Positions 46,020 through 54,269 of a stretch of DNA of 64,000 nt are shown here, one piece after another (positions within the stretch are counted from its first letter, which is position 1; each line of letters starts with the position of its first letter). The stretch is from positions 124,001 through 188,000 of the forward strand of contig NZ_JABWCS010000219.1 in assembly GCF_013359945.1 (NCBI RefSeq), in the 5' to 3' direction. A model generated the notes under the pieces. The model was not told where the DNA came from. It was given only the letters and a program-made list of their open reading frames with translations, and ran no database searches. Source of the stretch: Paenibacillus agri (GTDB lineage Bacteria > Bacillota > Bacilli > Paenibacillales > Paenibacillaceae). A program made the translations under genes and the position numbers.

Positions 46020-48425
46020 TTATGACGGTTGTACCGATTTCAATGTAATCTGTTGTTCTTCGGAAAAAGACTTCTGGGTTCCTGTGCCATCGGCATCTGC
46101 TCTAAAGCGAATAAGATAATCCCCGGCAGACGGAATTCGTTTATCATGCAGTTCGAAGGCGATGTCCTGTGAAGGGCCTGTTATGTTTTTAATAGTGAGG
46201 GTGTGCCCATCATTACTTAATTGATCCGAGGCTATATTCCTCCACCCGTTCACGAATATAAGATCATTTGTGGTGAACGTCAGTCCTTCCAATGTAACTT
46301 CCAAGGTTCCATTCGAATAAGCTTCCCCCATAACATAGTCAAAGCGGATCAAGAATGGAAGAGATCCTGCTAAAAATGACTTGGAGGGTACGAACGCGGC
46401 TGGGTCAGGAAACCCATAATAAGTTGAAGGCAGTGTTGGTACGGCTGGACGAGCTCCTTTTTGCAAAGTGAATGTAAAGGCATGTTCAGCATCGAGTGGA
46501 GACTCTTTACCATCATCATTCGTGGAGGTAAGGATATAGCTGTATCCACCTGCATCCAGATCTCCGATATTGGCGGCAGGGAGTGATCCGTCCGCCTGAC
46601 TTAAGCCGAGATTAAGCGGGCTTCCCAAGCGATCCTCTTCATCCACGATGCCATTCTCGTTAAGATCCTCCCAACGATAAGCTTTTACTACAGCGTCTGG
46701 TTCACTAACCGCGCCAGCCGAGCCTTTAATTTGATCCTGTTCACCCTTGTAGTTATCAATCACTTCAAATTGTGAGATATCGACCGTTGGCACATTTGAT
46801 TTGATGATCTGATCCAGTGTTTTGGTAGCGGTGGTTCCTGTTTTCGTTCCCGTTTTGGCTATAGGCGTAACTTCAAGTGTGAGATAGCTCCCGAGATCTT
46901 CGTCGGTCAATTGATAAAATTGATTGGTGGCTCCGGGGATGGCTGTTTTGTTGGAAGCCTCTAGGGATTCAGAGCGATACCATTGATAATTCAAGGAATC
47001 AACCTCATCGTTCTCTGTGTCAATATAGTCAAAATCAGCAAGGAGTTGATCTCCCACAGCAGGCTCATCTCGTGAAATAATCTGCAAATCCTGAATGGTC
47101 GGAGCTTCATTTACGCCGGATAGATTTGAGCCGCGATACTCCTCTTTCCTAAACGCATATGACGCATCTTCACCTCCGATGTAAAGTACAGCCTCTGGTC
47201 CCGTCACATCTGAGACAATTTTAAAGCTAAATAAATCAACGACCGATGCCTTGGCGTTCACATGACCTTCGGTCAAAGCCGCATTTAAGACACGCACAAA
47301 ATCTCTCATGTCCTCATAGTTTTGATCCGCTGTGATCGTAGCTGTATTTACACCGTCGCTAACGGTAAATGTCTTTGGCTGTTCCGTAAAGTTGCTATTG
47401 TAGATTCTTTTACTAAGTGCAAACGCAGACGATGTCTCGTAGATCGGCGCCGGAGTCGGCGTTGGCGTCGGTGTTGGTGTTGGCGTTGGTGTCGGTGTCG
47501 GTATCGGCGTTGGTATCGGCGTTGGAGTCGGCGTTGGAGTCGGTGTCGGCGTTGGAGTCGGTGTCGGTGTTGGTGTTGGTATTGGTGTCGGTGTCGGCGT
47601 TGGCTCCGGTGCCGATGTTGGTGTCGGAGTCGATGTTGGAGTTGGCGTCAGCGTCGGCTCAGGTGCCACCGGCGTTGGCGAAGTCCAATTGCTGCTGTTA
47701 GTGCTGGTGGTAGTTGGTGTGGATTGTGGAACGACCACCCCTAATACCGGTTCCGGTGTTGCTGGCTGGCTCGGGTTCTCGGCATCCTGTTTAGATTTTT
47801 CGACGAGGAATTTAGAAGCGACTAGAGCAACTTCCTGACGAAGTGCGCTGCTCTTCGGCCGGAAGGAACCGTCAGGATTACCTCTCATTAAGTTTAATTC
47901 CAGTGCAGCGGCGACGGAATCCTTAGCCCAAGCAGAGATGGAAGATGTGTCACTGAAGGTTAAGTCTCTGCCTTTTCCGGTGATGTCAACAGCTAAGGCA
48001 TTCATAAAAATAACAGCCATTTGTTCACGGGTCAGCGTATTCGCACCTCCAAACAGCTCTCCGCCAATGCCTTTCACGAGCCCTGCCTTCACAGCAGCTT
48101 CCACGGCATTGAAAGCGTATGAATTACTTGGTACATCACTAAATGTAGCTAATGCAGGCGGGGAAGTCAGATCGAGATTCAGTGTTTTTGCCAGAATAAT
48201 GGCGAAGTCTTGTCTGGAAATTAAGCCAGTCGGATTAAATTTGCTATCCGTTGTTCCATTTATAATCCCTTTGTCCATTAATTCTAAGATGGCATCTTTC
48301 GCGTAAGAATTAGAGATATCAGTAAACGATGCCGAAGCAAATGTGTGAGGTACTAAAGTACCAAGCAGCACAGTGGTAGATAACATGGTTATTGATTTCT
48401 TCTTTAACGATTGTTTCTTACTCAT
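46020..48425 (-). CDS. SLH-domain surface protein with long Pro-Thr linker
   Basis: The 801-residue exported protein has a signal peptide (1 to about 31, ending TFASA), three N-terminal SLH repeats (about 32-205, FTDISNSYAKDAILELMDKG and two more) and a long P-T/P-I-T linker (about 255-330). The C-terminal part (about 335-800) has Ig-like or fibronectin-like repeats, with segments such as NQFYQLTDEDLGSYLTLEV. SLH domains bind pyruvylated secondary wall polymers. AAGGGGGAAAG precedes the start. A functional domain that would define an enzyme is not evident. Confidence 0.88.
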   Translation of the reverse strand: MSKKQSLKKKSITMLSTTVLLGTLVPHTFASASFTDISNSYAKDAILELMDKGIINGTTDSKFNPTGLISRQDFAIILAKTLNLDLTSPPALATFSDVPSNSYAFNAVEAAVKAGLVKGIGGELFGGANTLTREQMAVIFMNALAVDITGKGRDLTFSDTSSISAWAKDSVAAALELNLMRGNPDGSFRPKSSALRQEVALVASKFLVEKSKQDAENPSQPATPEPVLGVVVPQSTPTTTSTNSSNWTSPTPVAPEPTLTPTPTSTPTPTSAPEPTPTPTPIPTPTPTPTPTPTPTPTPTPTPIPTPIPTPTPTPTPTPTPTPTPAPIYETSSAFALSKRIYNSNFTEQPKTFTVSDGVNTATITADQNYEDMRDFVRVLNAALTEGHVNAKASVVDLFSFKIVSDVTGPEAVLYIGGEDASYAFRKEEYRGSNLSGVNEAPTIQDLQIISRDEPAVGDQLLADFDYIDTENDEVDSLNYQWYRSESLEASNKTAIPGATNQFYQLTDEDLGSYLTLEVTPIAKTGTKTGTTATKTLDQIIKSNVPTVDISQFEVIDNYKGEQDQIKGSAGAVSEPDAVVKAYRWEDLNENGIVDEEDRLGSPLNLGLSQADGSLPAANIGDLDAGGYSYILTSTNDDGKESPLDAEHAFTFTLQKGARPAVPTLPSTYYGFPDPAAFVPSKSFLAGSLPFLIRFDYVMGEAYSNGTLEVTLEGLTFTTNDLIFVNGWRNIASDQLSNDGHTLTIKNITGPSQDIAFELHDKRIPSAGDYLIRFRADADGTGTQKSFSEEQQITLKSVQPS
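47440..47665 (-). repeat. Pro-Thr coding low-complexity repeat
   Basis: Near-perfect 6-bp periodic DNA (GTTGGC/GTCGGT on the plus strand) encodes the Pro-Thr linker on the minus strand. Copy-number change by units of six keeps the reading frame. Confidence 0.9.
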
Positions 48426-48570
48426 AGCCTTCTTTCCCCCTTAAAATTGCTACATGCGACAATTCCCTCGAAAAGTCGACAATATCTGCACGGCTAATTG
48501 TACAACTCGCTGCTGAACGTATTCTGGACAATCCCTGGTAGGAAAGTTATTTTGACGTAAGATGAAACGC

Positions 48571-48608
48571 AAAAAAGCCCTCTTTTTAAGGAGGACTTCT
48601 TAAATTTT
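48571..48608 (-). terminator. Terminator of the LigD-type polymerase gene
   Basis: Read on the minus strand, AAGTCCTC and GAGGGCTT pair around an AT-rich loop and run into TTTTTT, directly after the polymerase stop codon. Confidence 0.75.
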
Positions 48609-48615
48609 TATCTTT

Positions 48616-49500
48616 TTAGGAAAGCTGCCGGGCAATGACTTCCACCGGCTGCGGGGGTACGCTGGTAATCAGGTCACCTGTCCGGGTAAGGCGTTCTTCA
48701 ATATTGAGCAGATGATAATCCGTAACAGAGACGTTCCGTTCAACTTCTTCCCAGGTTAAAGGTGTTGAGACGGTTGCGAGCGGACGAGCCCGGGGGGTAT
48801 AGGGTGCCGCAAGGGTTTTGCCGCTGTAATGTTGAAGATAGTCAAAATAAATCCGGTCTCCACGATGCTTCTTCAGCCGCTCCAGTGTGAACAGCTCCGG
48901 GTGCTTCTCGGTCACAAAACGTCCGACAAAATGTCCTACCCTTCGAAGGTCGTCAAAGGTTACGCCCGGGGTAATCGGAACGATAACCTGAACGCCGGTT
49001 GCCCCGGAAGTTTTGGGAACTGAGTTGAGGCCAAGGGATTTCAGCACCTTACCTACAATCGAAGCTGCTTCCATAATGCGCGGCTCCTCTTCGCGGGAAG
49101 GGTCCAAATCAATCATCCATTCACAGGGCAACGTGCTGCCCGCAAGGTGTAAGGACGGATGAAACTCCAGCGCTGCGAGATTGCCGAGCCAGAGCAGTTC
49201 AGGCAAGCCCTGCAAGGTAATGTAAGTAATGTCGTCGTGGTTGAAGGTCCGGACGAATGGCGGGAGCGGCTCAGGCGCGTTCTTTTGATAAAAAGACATG
49301 CCGGTTACGCCATGCGGATAGCGGATAACGGTCAGCAGCCGGTCCCGGCAGTAACGGAGCAGATAGGGAGAGAGAGCGGCAAGCTTTTGCAGATACAGCT
49401 TCTTGGTGATGCCGACCTCAGGCCACAGCGGCTTGTCGGGATTAGTGATGATGATCTCCTGCCCGTCTACTGTGATGGAGCCTTTGACTGCAGTGGGCAT
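48616..49500 (-). CDS. Stand-alone LigD-type polymerase domain (NHEJ)
   Basis: The 294-residue protein corresponds to the archaeo-eukaryotic primase-like polymerase domain of LigD. It has the family N-terminus ITNPDKPLWPEVGITKKLYL, a metal-binding DLDPS near residue 131, SGATGVQV and the C-terminal block LATVSTPLTWEEV. It lacks ligase and phosphoesterase parts. It would fill gaps during Ku-dependent end joining. The ligase and Ku genes lie 3.8 kb away on the same strand, separated by the sigma cassette. Its start is preceded by AAGGAGGAG. Confidence 0.9.
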   Translation of the reverse strand: MPTAVKGSITVDGQEIIITNPDKPLWPEVGITKKLYLQKLAALSPYLLRYCRDRLLTVIRYPHGVTGMSFYQKNAPEPLPPFVRTFNHDDITYITLQGLPELLWLGNLAALEFHPSLHLAGSTLPCEWMIDLDPSREEEPRIMEAASIVGKVLKSLGLNSVPKTSGATGVQVIVPITPGVTFDDLRRVGHFVGRFVTEKHPELFTLERLKKHRGDRIYFDYLQHYSGKTLAAPYTPRARPLATVSTPLTWEEVERNVSVTDYHLLNIEERLTRTGDLITSVPPQPVEVIARQLS

Positions 49501-49668
49501 GCTGGACTCCTCCTTCGCTTGATTAGAGATATTATGTGCTGCAGGATTTTTTTCAGTCCGGAGTATCTTGGAAACAGACGCATCATAATTTCCCTGAATA
49601 TGTCCCGTACAGACGTTTCTGTTGCTTATAAAAGTAGAGGAATATGGTTAAAGGGGGTCATTGCCATT

Positions 49669-50250
49669 TTGGAGGGGGTTGAACAAGCCATTATGAGGGT
49701 GCAGGACGGTGAAAGTGAGCAGTATGCTCTCATTGTGGAGACCTTTCAAAAGCCTATCTATCGCTACTGCTGCAGGCTGCTAAACAGCAGGACGGAAGCT
49801 GAGGATGCGGTGCAGGAAGTTCTTGTGAAGGCTTATCAGAATATCGGACAATATCGTCCGCTGACTAGTTTTTCTTCCTGGTTGTACAAAATTGCTTATC
49901 ATCACTGTCTCGCCCTATTGCGCAAGCGGACTCGCCAGAACAAAATTCTCATGCTTTTCCAGCCTGGACCACCTGCTGAAAGTCCAGAGCAAGCGATGGA
50001 AAGGCGTATCTTCAGTGAACCACTGGCGATTGCACTAGCGGGGTTAAGTCCGGAGGAACGAAGCTTGCTGGTGCTGCGGGTTTTTGAAGAGCAGAGCTTT
50101 GCTGAGATTGGCGAGATTCTTGATAAAAATATGGAGGCAGTCAAGAAGAAGTATAGGCGAACGCTGCTGAAGCTTGGCAAGATGCTGGAGGCGCAGAAAG
50201 GAGGGAACACATGGAACAGGAACGATTCACTGCTGAAGAAGAAAATGTAA
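49669..50250 (+). CDS. ECF-type RNA polymerase sigma factor
   Basis: A TTG start at 49669, 10 nt after AAGGGGGT, gives an N-terminus LEGVEQAIMRVQDGESEQYALIVETFQ that matches ECF sigma factors (shown here near residues 1-27); the longer frame overlaps the divergent polymerase gene. The 193-residue protein has region 2 (about 25-90, with AEDAVQEVLVKAYQNIGQ and SFSSWLYKIAYHHCL) and region 4 (about 118-170, LSPEERSLLVLRVFEEQSFAEIG). It overlaps the anti-sigma gene by 40 bp, suggesting tight coupling. Confidence 0.9.
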   Translation: MEGVEQAIMRVQDGESEQYALIVETFQKPIYRYCCRLLNSRTEAEDAVQEVLVKAYQNIGQYRPLTSFSSWLYKIAYHHCLALLRKRTRQNKILMLFQPGPPAESPEQAMERRIFSEPLAIALAGLSPEERSLLVLRVFEEQSFAEIGEILDKNMEAVKKKYRRTLLKLGKMLEAQKGGNTWNRNDSLLKKKM

Positions 50251-51392
50251 AGAAAATGAGCCGGAATGACAGCTATCAGGATATCGATGTCAAGGACGCT
50301 GTGATGAAACGGATACGTACAATACATGTCCAGAAGGCACAGGATGAGGCTGCATTTTCCCAAGAATCTAATGAGCCATTAATGCAGAGGACTCAGGAGG
50401 CGCATCAACGTCAGCCCCGGTTCAAAGCTAAGATTGCGGTGTCGGGAGTTGCGGCAGCGTTACTCATTGCAGTCACTGGTTTTGGGATCTTCAAGCTGGC
50501 CGGGGACTACGCTACGCCAGAGCGTCCCCTTACTGCCGTTAAGATTATTGAATCTCAGGCCGGGACTCCGCATGTCCTTAAGAACAGCGCTGGTCAAGTG
50601 GTACTGGGAGTACAGAATATTACTCAAGGAGATACTCCCCTACCGAGTCCTTCCCCAGCAGCATTGAAATATTCCGAACGGATGAATACTTATAGAGATC
50701 AGGTAGAAGCTGCGTTGAATCCCGGCGAAAGGGCGGTATTTTACGTCAAGGATGCCGAGCTTGATAAATTAGCGACAGGGCTTGGATATGGCACTAAGCT
50801 AATTGATGCTGCGCGGCCACAGGTGTATAACGATTATACTGCTTTCGATAAGGCATGGAGTGAGATTGACCATTCCGGAATCCGGATTCCCTCCAGCCTG
50901 CCGGACGGATATGAATTTGATCAGGGGAGGATTACCGACCAAACTTTTCTGAACCAGACGACTCCGAAATACCTGACGGTACTTCAACAGTTGGAAGCCG
51001 AGGCCCAGGCTGATACCAGTGGAAAGCAGGTCTTTATTAGGAAGCTGGAGAAGAGTCGGGCAAAACATCTTCAGGTCAACCTGGACTACATTAAGAATGG
51101 GGCCAAGAGATCAATTCGGTTGAGTGTATCTGAACTCATGACTAACGGCTCTACTAAGGTGAGTATTCTGTCTGGACAGTCAGAAGAGAAATGGTCGATA
51201 GGAGGAAAAGAAGCGCTTTTTATCTCCATCTCTCAAGCTGCTGGCAATCAGGGAGGGTGGTTAGCGGCCAACAGGTTAGTTTATTATGACCAAGATTCCA
51301 ATATGCTGTACACCCTGAGCGATGTCAGTAAACCGTTGACCAAGAACGAATGGCTGGCGTTGGCGCCTGTGTTCATTCAGCAGAGCAGATGA
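50211..51392 (+). CDS. Membrane anti-sigma factor with large extracellular domain
   Basis: ATG 50211 follows AAAGGAGGG inside the sigma gene. The 393-residue protein has a cytoplasmic N-terminus (1-73), one membrane helix (about 74-96) and a large extracellular part. From about Leu230 (LPDGYEF) to the end it resembles the two secreted proteins encoded next: LEAEAQADTSGKQVF, IGGKEALF and a C-terminal DxxxxMLYTLSDVSKPLT block match at the same positions. The position after an ECF sigma gene and the single-helix topology support the anti-sigma role. The signal is unknown. Confidence 0.84.
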   Translation: MEQERFTAEEENVKKMSRNDSYQDIDVKDAVMKRIRTIHVQKAQDEAAFSQESNEPLMQRTQEAHQRQPRFKAKIAVSGVAAALLIAVTGFGIFKLAGDYATPERPLTAVKIIESQAGTPHVLKNSAGQVVLGVQNITQGDTPLPSPSPAALKYSERMNTYRDQVEAALNPGERAVFYVKDAELDKLATGLGYGTKLIDAARPQVYNDYTAFDKAWSEIDHSGIRIPSSLPDGYEFDQGRITDQTFLNQTTPKYLTVLQQLEAEAQADTSGKQVFIRKLEKSRAKHLQVNLDYIKNGAKRSIRLSVSELMTNGSTKVSILSGQSEEKWSIGGKEALFISISQAAGNQGGWLAANRLVYYDQDSNMLYTLSDVSKPLTKNEWLALAPVFIQQSR

Positions 51393-51402
51393 GGTTTTAT
51401 TC

Positions 51403-51438
51403 AATCCTTTCGCCTTAAAAGCGGAAGGATTTTTTTTG
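51403..51438 (+). terminator. Terminator after the anti-sigma gene
   Basis: AATCCTTTCGC and GCGGAAGGATT pair (one mismatch) with a 7-nt loop, followed by eight T. It separates the sigma/anti-sigma genes from the two secreted paralogues. Confidence 0.8.
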
Positions 51439-51537
51439 ATGGTGTCCCTTTTTAGCAATGATCGGCGTTGTAAGAGTGAATGGAACTAAGATATCAAATG
51501 CGGCTGGTATAGCTGCCAGAGGAGAGAGCCTAAAACG

Positions 51538-52362
51538 ATGAAATGGAATACCAAAGCAATGTCTGTGACGTTGAGTCTTATTTTACTGATGGGGACAGCC
51601 GGAGGAACGGCAGGGGCAGCATCGGCCAAGAAGAAGGTGCGAGAGACAACTGCGAAGCAAACTGTTCCACAACCAGCTAAACAGCCCGCAAAGCAGGAAC
51701 CATCGATTCAACAGCTGATTGATGAGGAACGGGCGTTGAAGCTGAACGCGGGCGATGTTCGAATATCTTACGTGAATAATCCACAACTCAATCCAACCGA
51801 CGCTATTGATTTTCAATGGATGGCTTACAATTTCAATACGCTTAATGATGCCGCTCAAAAACTGCAAAATTTGGTTGGTGAAAAATTGTTAGCCCCGGGA
51901 GGTATTCCGGAAGGCTTTGGATTTGAAAGTGCGGCAATTGATCCTTCTATCCCGTTCTTTCTGAGTGAGGATTATAAGAAGCTCAGGGATCAACTGAAAG
52001 CGGAGGCTATAGCTTCCGGTAAAAAATTTCTTGCCAAGAAATACAAATGGACAGGAGCAGAGACTAGATTGACCTATACGCGGGGCGGGGAAATAATTCG
52101 TATTCATGCCGGACCGAAGCTGATCCTCCCCGCGGGTGCTACTTATGTAAGCATGCCAGGGGATCAGAGCCAGACGCTGGAGATTGCGGGTCGTGAGGTG
52201 CTCTATACGACATTTGGACCGAAGAGCAGTGATTTTAAAGAGGAACTTCGGTGGTTGAGTGAGGATGGGAAGCAGGCCTATAAAATCACTGTCAATCGAA
52301 AGAGCACGCTGACAGGTGAAGATTTGCAAACCATGGCTGCCAGTCTGATTACACAAAGATAA
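51538..52362 (+). CDS. Secreted protein resembling the anti-sigma extracellular domain (copy 1)
   Basis: The 274-residue protein has a signal peptide (about 1-29), a Lys/Gln/Pro-rich linker (30-60) and a globular domain (about 60-274) closely similar to the next gene product, and more weakly to the C-terminal half of the upstream anti-sigma factor (IPEGFGF, LKAEAIASGKKFLAKKYKW, IAGREVLYTTFGP). No enzyme motif is evident. GGAACT in the upstream region (51481-51486) could be an ECF -35, but no clear -10 is visible. Secreted or wall-associated; function unknown. Confidence 0.8.
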   Translation: MKWNTKAMSVTLSLILLMGTAGGTAGAASAKKKVRETTAKQTVPQPAKQPAKQEPSIQQLIDEERALKLNAGDVRISYVNNPQLNPTDAIDFQWMAYNFNTLNDAAQKLQNLVGEKLLAPGGIPEGFGFESAAIDPSIPFFLSEDYKKLRDQLKAEAIASGKKFLAKKYKWTGAETRLTYTRGGEIIRIHAGPKLILPAGATYVSMPGDQSQTLEIAGREVLYTTFGPKSSDFKEELRWLSEDGKQAYKITVNRKSTLTGEDLQTMAASLITQR

Positions 52363-52438
52363 ACCGGGTATGTCCACTGCAATATTGTAAAATCTCAAGA
52401 TTTTCTATATAAAATGTCCCGAAGGAGTGCAAAAAACA

Positions 52439-53245
52439 ATGAAAAAGAACATGCCAGCCGCCATTGCAGCCATGAGCATGGTATTACTGCTGGGGGCAGC
52501 CAGCGGAGCTGTTAATGCAGCCTCGTCATTCACGAAGCAGAAGAGTCAGGCCACTGCACCTGTGGAGCAGCCTATCAAGACGCCTCTGTCCATTCAACAG
52601 TTAATCGACAAGGAAAATGCCGTCAAGCTGCAACCCGGCGAAATCCGTGTGATGTACATTAATCATGGCCAGTCGAATCCGGATGACATGCTGAATTTCA
52701 ACTACATGCCCTACAGGTATAACACCATTAGCGAGGCTGCACAGAAGCTGCGAGCTTTGACAGGCGAAACACTGGAGGAACCGGGAAATCTCCCGGAACG
52801 TTATAATTTTCAGGAAGCAGTCATTGATCCTGTAATCCCGTTCTTTCTGAGTGATGATTACAAGAAGCTCAGAGATGAGCTGAAAGCCGAAGCTGTGAAA
52901 TCTGGTCAAAAAGTCATTGCCAAAAAATATAAGTGGACCAGTGGGTCGGCTACACTGACCTTTACGCGGCGTGGGGAGAGAATTTGCCTTCATTCAGGGC
53001 CGGCGGTCGTGCTGCCTCCGGGTGTAACGTACGCTTCGCTGCCTGGAGATAAGGATGAGGATTTGATTATTAATGGCCGTGAAGCGGTCTATACTGTCTT
53101 TGGTCCACATCACTATGATCTCAAGGCTGAGCTGACATGGAGCAGGCAGGATGAAAGTCAGGATTACAAGCTGACGGTGAACAATAAGAGCACTCTTACT
53201 AAAGAACAATTGGAAGAGATCGCAGCCAGCCTAATCAATCCGTAA
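52439..53245 (+). CDS. Secreted protein resembling the anti-sigma extracellular domain (copy 2)
   Basis: ATG 52439 is used; the GTG at 52427 is inside the GAAGGAG site. The 268-residue protein has a signal peptide (about 1-27) and the same domain as copy 1 (LSIQQLIDKENAVKLQPGEIR, IPFFLSDDYKKLRDELKAEA, INGREAVYTVFGP; positions about 55-268). Copies 1 and 2 are clearly tandem paralogues. TTGTAA-N17-TATAAA at 52385-52413 might be its own promoter, although the leader would be very short. Confidence 0.8.
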   Translation: MKKNMPAAIAAMSMVLLLGAASGAVNAASSFTKQKSQATAPVEQPIKTPLSIQQLIDKENAVKLQPGEIRVMYINHGQSNPDDMLNFNYMPYRYNTISEAAQKLRALTGETLEEPGNLPERYNFQEAVIDPVIPFFLSDDYKKLRDELKAEAVKSGQKVIAKKYKWTSGSATLTFTRRGERICLHSGPAVVLPPGVTYASLPGDKDEDLIINGREAVYTVFGPHHYDLKAELTWSRQDESQDYKLTVNNKSTLTKEQLEEIAASLINP

Positions 53246-53252
53246 TCATGTC

Positions 53253-53292
53253 AAAAAGCGTTCTTCCGGCAGCCCCGGAAGAACGCTTTTTT
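53253..53292. terminator. Bidirectional terminator between copy 2 and the DNA ligase gene
   Basis: AAAAAGCGTTCTTCCGG and CCGGAAGAACGCTTTTTT form a perfect stem with flanking A- and T-runs. Confidence 0.92.
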
Positions 53293-53295
53293 CTG

Positions 53296-54258
53296 TTAAG
53301 TCAACGTGGCTGTACCCCGCTGACTTAACAGGCAGTCCTGTGGTGGAATATCCACCAGGGCCTGAATTACGGGCTGGCGCAGTGTTCCGGATGTATTCCA
53401 CTCCAGAAAATGAATTTTGAAGCAGAGCTGCGGCTTGATCCAGAAGGCTGCCTTACTCCGCTGGGGCAACGCAGTAAAAGGCATGGCTGGAGCTGCCGAT
53501 GTCTGGGCATACCGGGTCAGCTCACGCCAATCCTGCACGGTCAGCTTGCCTGCACCAGCATGGCCAATATAATGCAGTTTGCCCTCATCGTCATACAGGC
53601 CGAGCAGCAGCGCGTTGACCATCCCGTCACGGAAGGTCACACCTCCGGCAACCGCAACAAGATCCTGAATGATTTTGCGCTTCTGCCAGCGCTTGTCCTT
53701 GCCACTCAAGGCGTAGGTACTGTCGATGTCCTTACAGACTATGCCCTCCAGCCCGCCCTTTTGGGCAGCATGGAACAGTTCTGCCGGATCGGTATAACTG
53801 GGGACACTTTGTACATGTGGATGAGGCAGCAGCATTTCAGCCAGAAGCTGCTGCCTCTTATGCAATGGCTGGTCGAGCAGCCACAAGCCATTGCAGTACA
53901 GGATGTCAAAGACCATATACATGATTGGCACCTGCCGTTTTACAGCTTGGATCGTGCCTTCTGTCCGCAGACTGTCCCGCCGCATAACTTCGTGAAAAGA
54001 AGGCTTGCCGCCGCTGAGGGCGATAATCTCGCCATCCAGAATGATGGAATTTGCTTTAGAATAGGCAGCAGCATCCGCGAGTTCGGGATACTGGAGCGTG
54101 CGGCGGTTCCCACGCCTGTTAACCAGTTCGGTGCTATTACCGTCATAATAGGACAGCATGCGAACGCCATCCCATTTGATTTGGGCGATCCACTGGTTAC
54201 CCTGCGGAAGCTGATCAGCTAGTATGGGCTCGAAAGGGATCACTGGCTTCAACTTCAT
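53296..54258 (-). CDS. ATP-dependent DNA ligase (LigC/LigD-type, NHEJ)
   Basis: The 320-residue ligase has the adenylation motif with nucleotidyl Lys in IKWDGVRM (residue about 29), motif III ILDGEIIAL, IIIa YMVFDILY, motif IV GLEGIVCK and a WQKRK motif V, followed by an OB-fold (about 205-315). No polymerase or phosphoesterase domain is attached. It starts 11 bp after Ku on the same strand, so the two form an operon for end joining. Confidence 0.9.
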   Translation of the reverse strand: MKLKPVIPFEPILADQLPQGNQWIAQIKWDGVRMLSYYDGNSTELVNRRGNRRTLQYPELADAAAYSKANSIILDGEIIALSGGKPSFHEVMRRDSLRTEGTIQAVKRQVPIMYMVFDILYCNGLWLLDQPLHKRQQLLAEMLLPHPHVQSVPSYTDPAELFHAAQKGGLEGIVCKDIDSTYALSGKDKRWQKRKIIQDLVAVAGGVTFRDGMVNALLLGLYDDEGKLHYIGHAGAGKLTVQDWRELTRYAQTSAAPAMPFTALPQRSKAAFWIKPQLCFKIHFLEWNTSGTLRQPVIQALVDIPPQDCLLSQRGTATLT

Positions 54259-54269
54259 CTGCCGGTCCT

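Noticed and set aside
47322..47744. Arg/Trp/Cys-rich plus-strand ORFs opposite the SLH protein linker
   Set aside because: Mirror translation of the hexamer repeat.
53410..54222. 270-codon plus-strand ORF opposite the DNA ligase gene
   Set aside because: The minus-strand ligase has all catalytic motifs; this frame shows none and no ribosome site.
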